From: Proteromonas lacertae
Lineage: Eukaryota > Sar > Bigyra > Opalinata > Proteromonadidae
Assembly (NCBI GenBank): GCA_002245135.1
Contig: NGBS01001186.1
Span: 1-64,000, forward strand
Direction of reading: 5' to 3'
DNA length: 64,000 bases
Below the pieces are notes generated by a model. It did not search any database, was not told the DNA's origin, and saw nothing but the letters and a program-made list of their open reading frames with translations. The position numbers and the translations under genes are program-made. The first letter of the stretch is position 1, and each line of letters starts with the position of its first letter. Shown here piece by piece: positions 58,351-64,000 of this stretch.

Positions 58351-61300
58351 ATGTCATACTATAAAACAATAGAAGATGATTTACGGACTTTGGCAGTTGA
58401 TTCAAAGAAGAAAAGTATTATATAGTGTTTTTATGTATTTTAGATAAAGCATTAAAAGAAGCTTCTGAAACAGGACTTCAGGTTCTCAGAGATTTAGAAA
58501 GTAAAGCTAAAAGTGGAGAAGTGCAAAGGGATATAATGATATTCCAGCCTTTCATGATGGCATTAGCTAAAACAACAGAAAAAACTAATATTATTTTAGA
58601 TGCTTTAAACGGAATTCAACATTTGGTTAGTTTTAATGCTGTTAATGAAGATGATATGGATTCTATATCTCAAGCATTTCTTGCTCAAGCTAATTCAGAA
58701 TCATTGGATGTTGTTCTCAAAATTCTACAAATATTCTCAATACTTATGAACCCATCCTTTGATATAAGATGTGAAACTATGTCTAGAGTATAATATAATA
58801 TAATATAATATAATATAATATAGTTATTTACAGCATTATTCAAATTCCACTTAGAATATACTGATGGTTTAATTGTTAATACTTCTTTAGCTACAATTCA
58901 TCAAGTATGCTTTATATAATTTATTGTTATTAATATATATAGGTAATTACAGTGTTATTAGATCGTGTAGAAAGCAAAGTAGTAGGTAAAACAGCTTCCA
59001 AAGATGTATATGAAGAACAAGAAAAAATCACAGATAGAAGACCACAAAATGAACCACCAAAATCATTAACAGGATATAGCCAATCATTGTTTATGTTAGT
59101 ACAAGATTTGTGTGAGGCTTGTTACAATCGTGAAGGCCTGTGGATACAAGAAATTCAAATACCTCCAGAATTAGGTATTGAATTTATCAGATTTATACTG
59201 AACAAACATGATAATATATTCAAATCAAGACCAGAGTTTGTAAGATTATTAAAACATCATGTTATTACCACTGTTTCAATGAATATGGATTCTGCTGTTC
59301 AATTTTCACATCAGTTTGGTTATATGAAGGCTTTATCATGTTTATTGACTGATTATTACAACATGATAAGTGATGAATGTGAAATATTCTTAGAAATGAT
59401 TCCTAGAAAGATTGTAAGTGAAGATATTACATTCCCAGTTCGTATATATATATATATTTATTTATTTATTGATTAGAATGGTCAACAATATTATCACTTG
59501 AAGTATTAAGAGCAGTAACCTCAAAATGTGATTTATTGATTGAAACTTATAAGAAATATGATTGTTCAGAAAAGAGTAGTGATGTTTATCAAACCTTAAT
59601 AGAAAGCTTGAGTCAATTTATAAAGAATGGATATACACAAATTAGAAAAACTGATCGATTAGATGCTGCATGGGATTTTCATTGGAAAAGACCAACTTTA
59701 AAAGATGAATTAGAAGAAGAACCTGAACTGTATTCTACACAACAAGTTTTGATGATTGGCTTAGAATCAATTGGAAATATTGCTGAAGCTTTGGATATGT
59801 TGCAACAGAAATATCAAACTGTGAAAAAGTATCTATATATTATGTTATAATGAAATAGTAAAAAGAAAAATGATGAAGAATTAGAAAGTAAACCATCGTA
59901 TAATATTATTATTATTATTATATAGAAAAGATGATTTCCCACTTACACAAGAAGAATTCAGTAAACTCACAATGTTATCATGGAAATACATTTACGACAC
60001 TTTGAATTTATATATGACTCACAGTTATGAAGATTCTTTAGTTGGTTACTTATGTGGATTATACCAATCAGTTACATTTACCTGTGGTTATTTAGAATTA
60101 GAACAACCCAAAACTGAATATTTAATCTCATTATGTTATTATGCTGTTCCAAAGAGAGGAATACAAGATATTAGTCAATTATCATGTAGAAATATTCAAT
60201 CAATAAAAACAGTAGTGAATATTGCAACTAATTTAAGTCCAATAATGGGTCAATCATGGTCAATAGTACTACAAACATTAGATGCATTTTATGAATTGTA
60301 TGAAAAGAGAGGAAGTACTCAATCTGATATAAATAATCCATTTTCAAATGATGCTGAGATTCAGATATTGGAGAATTCTATTAATACTTTATTTGAACAA
60401 TCAAAATATATTACAGATCAAGCTAGTATAAATATTATTTAATTATGATTATTATTAATATAGTTGTATTAATGATAAGAGCACTTGGAGTATTATCTGT
60501 TAAGGATTTAGGTGATTCAGTAGAAGATTCCAGTAAAGCACGAGATCGATTAGCAAGTTCAGTAAATATTGGTATTAAGATTGATAAAGATGATACTTCT
60601 AATAAAAGTAGAATATCACATCCACCATTTGTATTGAGACAATTCTTTAATACTATTAAAATCAATGTATTTTTTTTTATTTTCATTTCTTTATATTGAT
60701 ATATTGTGTAATAGATTTATAGAATATCATTGATATGGGATACTTTTGTGAGATATGAAACTTGTTTTACATCCAATAAATTAGAGATAATCAGAACATT
60801 CAGTGTGAAAGAGTATTTTGCTATGATTATTGCTTTACTGAATTATACAAAACCTGATAACAAATCTGATTCATCAGTATATATATAATTATTAATTAAT
60901 AGAATAAAACACCAGAATATACAGGTAAATACAAACCACCAAGCTCAATGCAAGCTAAAGCTCTCGAGCCATTATCCAGATTCTTATCGCATGGTCATGA
61001 AGATTTGAATAAGTTAGTGTTAGAACAAATCGAAGAATTATTGAATGTATGTGGTGGAGATGCATTGAAAGATGGTTGGCAATATATCATTCAATCATTA
61101 GAAAATGCTGTAAAGAATTGTCCAGATAATGATGAAATTGTAACTTTAGGATTTAGAAATGTGCAATTAATTGGTGATGATTTCTTATATGAAATGACAA
61201 ATGGCTCATTGGAGTATTATATCACCTGTATTGCTGCTTATGCAAGACAAGTATATATAAATATATATAAATATAATATATAGACTGCTGATATTAATCA

Positions 61301-61995
61301 TAGTTTGACAAGTATTGGTATATATTGGAAAGTAGGTGATTATATAAGAAGATATGTAGATAAATCAACAGGTGGACCTCCAGATGCTGATTTTATTGAT
61401 CAAATGAGGAAGAATTTAATGACTGAATTATGTTCACTAGGTTTTGATTCTGTATATATATATATATTCTAATAATAATAATAATAGAGACCTCAAGTGA
61501 GAAATTGTGCTATTGAAACATTATGTGGTATCTTAGTAACACATGGAAAAATATTAGTCAATAACAAATGGGAAGAATGTATAAAAGGATCATTATTTCC
61601 ATTTATGAAAGATATAAAGAGAAATTCACAAGAACACAAAGGTCAGACAGTAGAATCATCAGATCCTAAGATTAGAGTTCATCACAGTAGAGATACTTTA
61701 GAAAAACAATGGAATGAAACAATTGTATTGACACTTCGAGGTGTAGTAAGAATAATTAAACAATATATTATTATATTAAATCAATTTGACTGGTTTGATG
61801 GTGTTTGGAATGATTTGTTAAGTCAAATTAAACAATATGCTAATCAATCAAGTGGTAAGGAAGTTCCATTAGCTGCATTGAACTGTTTTTATGAAATGCA
61901 TCCTCTGATTAGTGATAGTAGTAATATACAGAAGTATAGTACTGGAATGAAAGTGGTTGATGGTGCTTTGGTTCAAGTTGGAGCAACATCAGTAT

Positions 61996-62032
<37 letters not shown>

Positions 62033-63476
62033 GAGTGAATCATCTTCTGCATCAGAAACACCTCGTGATGGAATAGCTGAAGAAAAAAGAACTGAATTAT
62101 GGATTGATGTGTTGAAATGTTATGAAGATATTTGCACCAATACAAATCTAATCAAGCATCCTGACTTTTATGATATTGTCTCTCAGATTATAAAGAATCT
62201 AAAAAATTTCCATGAAAGTTCAAAGTATATATAATATCATTATTATTTTTATTTAATAGAGAAAAAGAATTTTCTGATTCTCAATACTTAAGAAGATTAT
62301 TCAACTGTTTTGTTAGTTTATTAGAAATGAGTGTAAAAGTACCAGATCCAAATAATGGAACTCCAAGAAAGAATGCAAAACCATCAATGAATCAAGTGCA
62401 AAGGCAAGTTTTAGAATACTTAGAAAAAATATCTTTACCACCAAAGACTGAGATTTGGTGTTTATATATTGAAATATTACAGAAAATATTATTTAGTGCA
62501 AATAACATCATATTTGAAAATAAGATAAAATCAATATTAATAACAACCTATCAGAATTGTCCAGTTGAGGCTAAAGCATTATCATTTGAAACAATGATCA
62601 AATCCTTAACACGACTAATGGAAATAAGAAAAGGAAGAGGAGATGGTTCAACTGAAGAAAGTGAATGGAATACAATCATTGAAACAATAAATTCTGTAAT
62701 TACCAATGGATTAAGAGCAGCTGTAACAGAATCTGAAAGAGTGACAGATGAATTGGTTAAAAACTCATGGAAAATGGTTTGTGAAGTTATCAAAACCAGT
62801 TCAGTTCCTCCAGTGTCAGCCAATGATCTACAATTATTAAAAACAACAGTTTCTTCCATTGTTCCTTTAATTCCTGATGATTTAGTACCAGTTGATGCTC
62901 AAGATTTGATTACTTCTACAATATTCAATTGTGCAAGTACATCTATTGGTGCTGATAGTACAATATCTAATGAAGAGATGGCAAAGTTATCAATTAGTTT
63001 GTTGATGGATTTCTGTGAAGATAAAGGTGATTCAATTCCTGCTTTATCTGTATATTATTTATTGACTATTATTCATTATAAATAAATAGATGGCAAAGAA
63101 AGCATTACCTCATTTACAAAGATTGTTAGAACAACTGCTAGAGATATTAACTGGCAAAGTAAATATTGAATTTGCTGATCCAAGACTAAATGAAGCAGAT
63201 CGTTTAGATTACTTACCTCATTATGGTCCAAAGAGTGTTTTAAGAGAACAACATAATGTAATTATACATTCACTTACCAGATTAATATCATTAAAGGTGA
63301 ATAATGCCGTATTACCTGATTGTCCAATTGAGAGTAAAGTTGAAGGTAAAGTTCCTGGATTAATTTGGAGATTATTCCCAAGATTGTGTATAAGCATAAA
63401 TACAAAGGATGAAGATATTAGAAAACTAATTCAGCGATTAATGGTGAAAGCTTCTCAAGAAATTGGATTATATTAA
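58351..63476 (+). CDS. MON2: MON2 homologue (ARF-GEF-like, endosome-Golgi trafficking)
   Basis: About 1,500 residues over some 17 exons with 28-65 nt introns. The N-terminus aligns with MON2: IEDDLRTLAVDSKKK, KEASETGLQVLRDL and, after splicing, ALFKFHLEYTDGLIVNTSLATIHQ followed by VITVLLDRVE. A central DCB/HUS-type HEAT-like region follows, and the distal part contains the long helical domains of the family (RNCAIETLCGILVTHG; TLRGVVRIIKQY). No Sec7 catalytic domain is present, as expected for MON2. It partners with Dopey and a flippase to regulate Golgi-endosome transport. The intron at 58788-58823 is a TAATA tandem repeat. The final exon is joined through 63049-63089, ending ASQEIGLY. Confidence 0.88.
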
Positions 63477-63919
63477 ATAATGTATTTTCTATTAATCAAA
63501 AAATCATTCATATATATTTGTATGTTGTGTTGTTGGTTAATGGAGTATATCTGAAGTAGTTGAGAAAATATTTGAAGTTGGCATTACAGTTGAATTAAAA
63601 TATAGTAATAATTGTAGATATAATCCGCTATATCACTAACAATCCTTTTATTGTTCTTCAAGCTTTTTTTAAATATCAAGCTTTTTGAATTTTCTTTGTT
63701 TCTTTCTTAATTCTAATGAGCTAATTATCATGTTGTAGGGATTAAACAGAAGAAATGAGAATAGTTATAACAGTTAGATGCAAATTAAAAATTCGAGATT
63801 TAACACTAACCCTAAATGTAAATCAATTTCCTCCAAATGCTGAACAAAGAAATCGTAGTAATGATTAACAAGATTTGAGAACTATAAATAGTTTTATACT
63901 AAGTTATAAAAACATACAG
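63477..63919. other. Intergenic/5' region before the last gene
   Basis: No well-supported gene. A 41-codon open frame starts at 63757 (MRIVITVRCK) and ends before an apparent intron acceptor ACATACAG at 63912-63919. It could be an early exon of the gene running off the window. Contains the direct repeat TCAAGCTTTTT at 63658 and 63678. Confidence 0.35.
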
Positions 63920-64000
63920 ATTGCTTATATTGTGGAGTTAAATTTGATGAATCAGACACAAATAAAAGAATAATACTGCATCATGATCATTTTAGTGGAT
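63920..64000 (+). CDS. Start of a CxxC...HHDHFSG zinc-finger/endonuclease-VII-like coding exon (partial)
   Basis: The last 80 bases encode CLYCGVKFDE, a short spacer and ILHHDHFSG before the edge. The spacing of CxxC followed by HxDHFxG resembles endonuclease-VII-like fingers found in phage-type nucleases and in Polinton/Maverick-type polymerases (which continue YRGAAH..C), but also some host proteins. Too short to decide. The exon seems to follow an intron ending CAG. Confidence 0.35.

Noticed and set aside
61986-62035. TA dinucleotide run as a structural or regulatory element
   Set aside because: Lies within a MON2 intron (GTATAAAATTATATA...TTTAG) and resembles other introns here.
63805-63825. 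Telomere-like CTAACCCTAAA string
   Set aside because: Single, imperfect occurrence inside a gene-like region; no tandem array.

Overview
The window is nuclear DNA from a very AT-rich, gene-dense microbial eukaryote that uses the standard code (TAA and TGA both end clear genes). Genes are split by many tiny introns, mostly 25-45 nt, starting GTAT and ending TAG. No rRNA, tRNA or CRISPR array was recognised. Cilium- or flagellum-type genes (an AK9/FAP42-like multi-kinase, a roadblock dynein light chain, an HxxLG-repeat protein) beside CCT3, CHD1L, UFC1, TPK1, TRPT1 and MON2 point to a flagellated protist or early-branching fungus-like lineage. The sequence alone does not fix the lineage. I joined exons by hand, using reading frame and family alignment.

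Layout: 1-3 kb holds a decayed pseudokinase-LRR gene, divergent from a WW-domain gene. 4.4-12.2 kb carries a triple zinc-module protein, two proteins sharing a three-part Tudor/Agenet-like region, and an acidic N-terminal piece probably belonging to the second. 12.3-20 kb has a coiled-coil protein, the roadblock light chain, CCT3 and the HxxLG-repeat protein. 20.2-31 kb has the intact pseudokinase-LRR gene, CHD1L, a tail-anchored FYVE protein and a third, damaged LRR copy. 31.7-39.3 kb has three SLC17-type transporters with an Ig-like/SPRY gene between the first two. 39.5-46.6 kb has an EF-hand/IQ protein, TRPT1, UFC1, an ankyrin protein, TPK1 and an alpha/beta hydrolase. 46.7-48.8 kb has three small membrane proteins, two ending in CaaX boxes, inside an inverted duplication. 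48.9-58.2 kb is the AK9-like giant and 58.3-63.5 kb is MON2. The last 80 bases begin another gene.

Many genes are divergent pairs with 58-200 bp between start codons. A motif TGAAACGA, in either orientation, recurs 10-35 nt upstream of many starts and probably marks the core promoter.

The most unusual observations are two probable minor-spliceosome AT-AC introns (40399-40457 and 46326-46384), a start codon interrupted by an intron in all three transporter paralogues, a 109-bp sequence shared by two CCT3 introns, E2F/CCAAT-like promoters on the small CaaX family, and two giant genes whose reading frame breaks in the middle.
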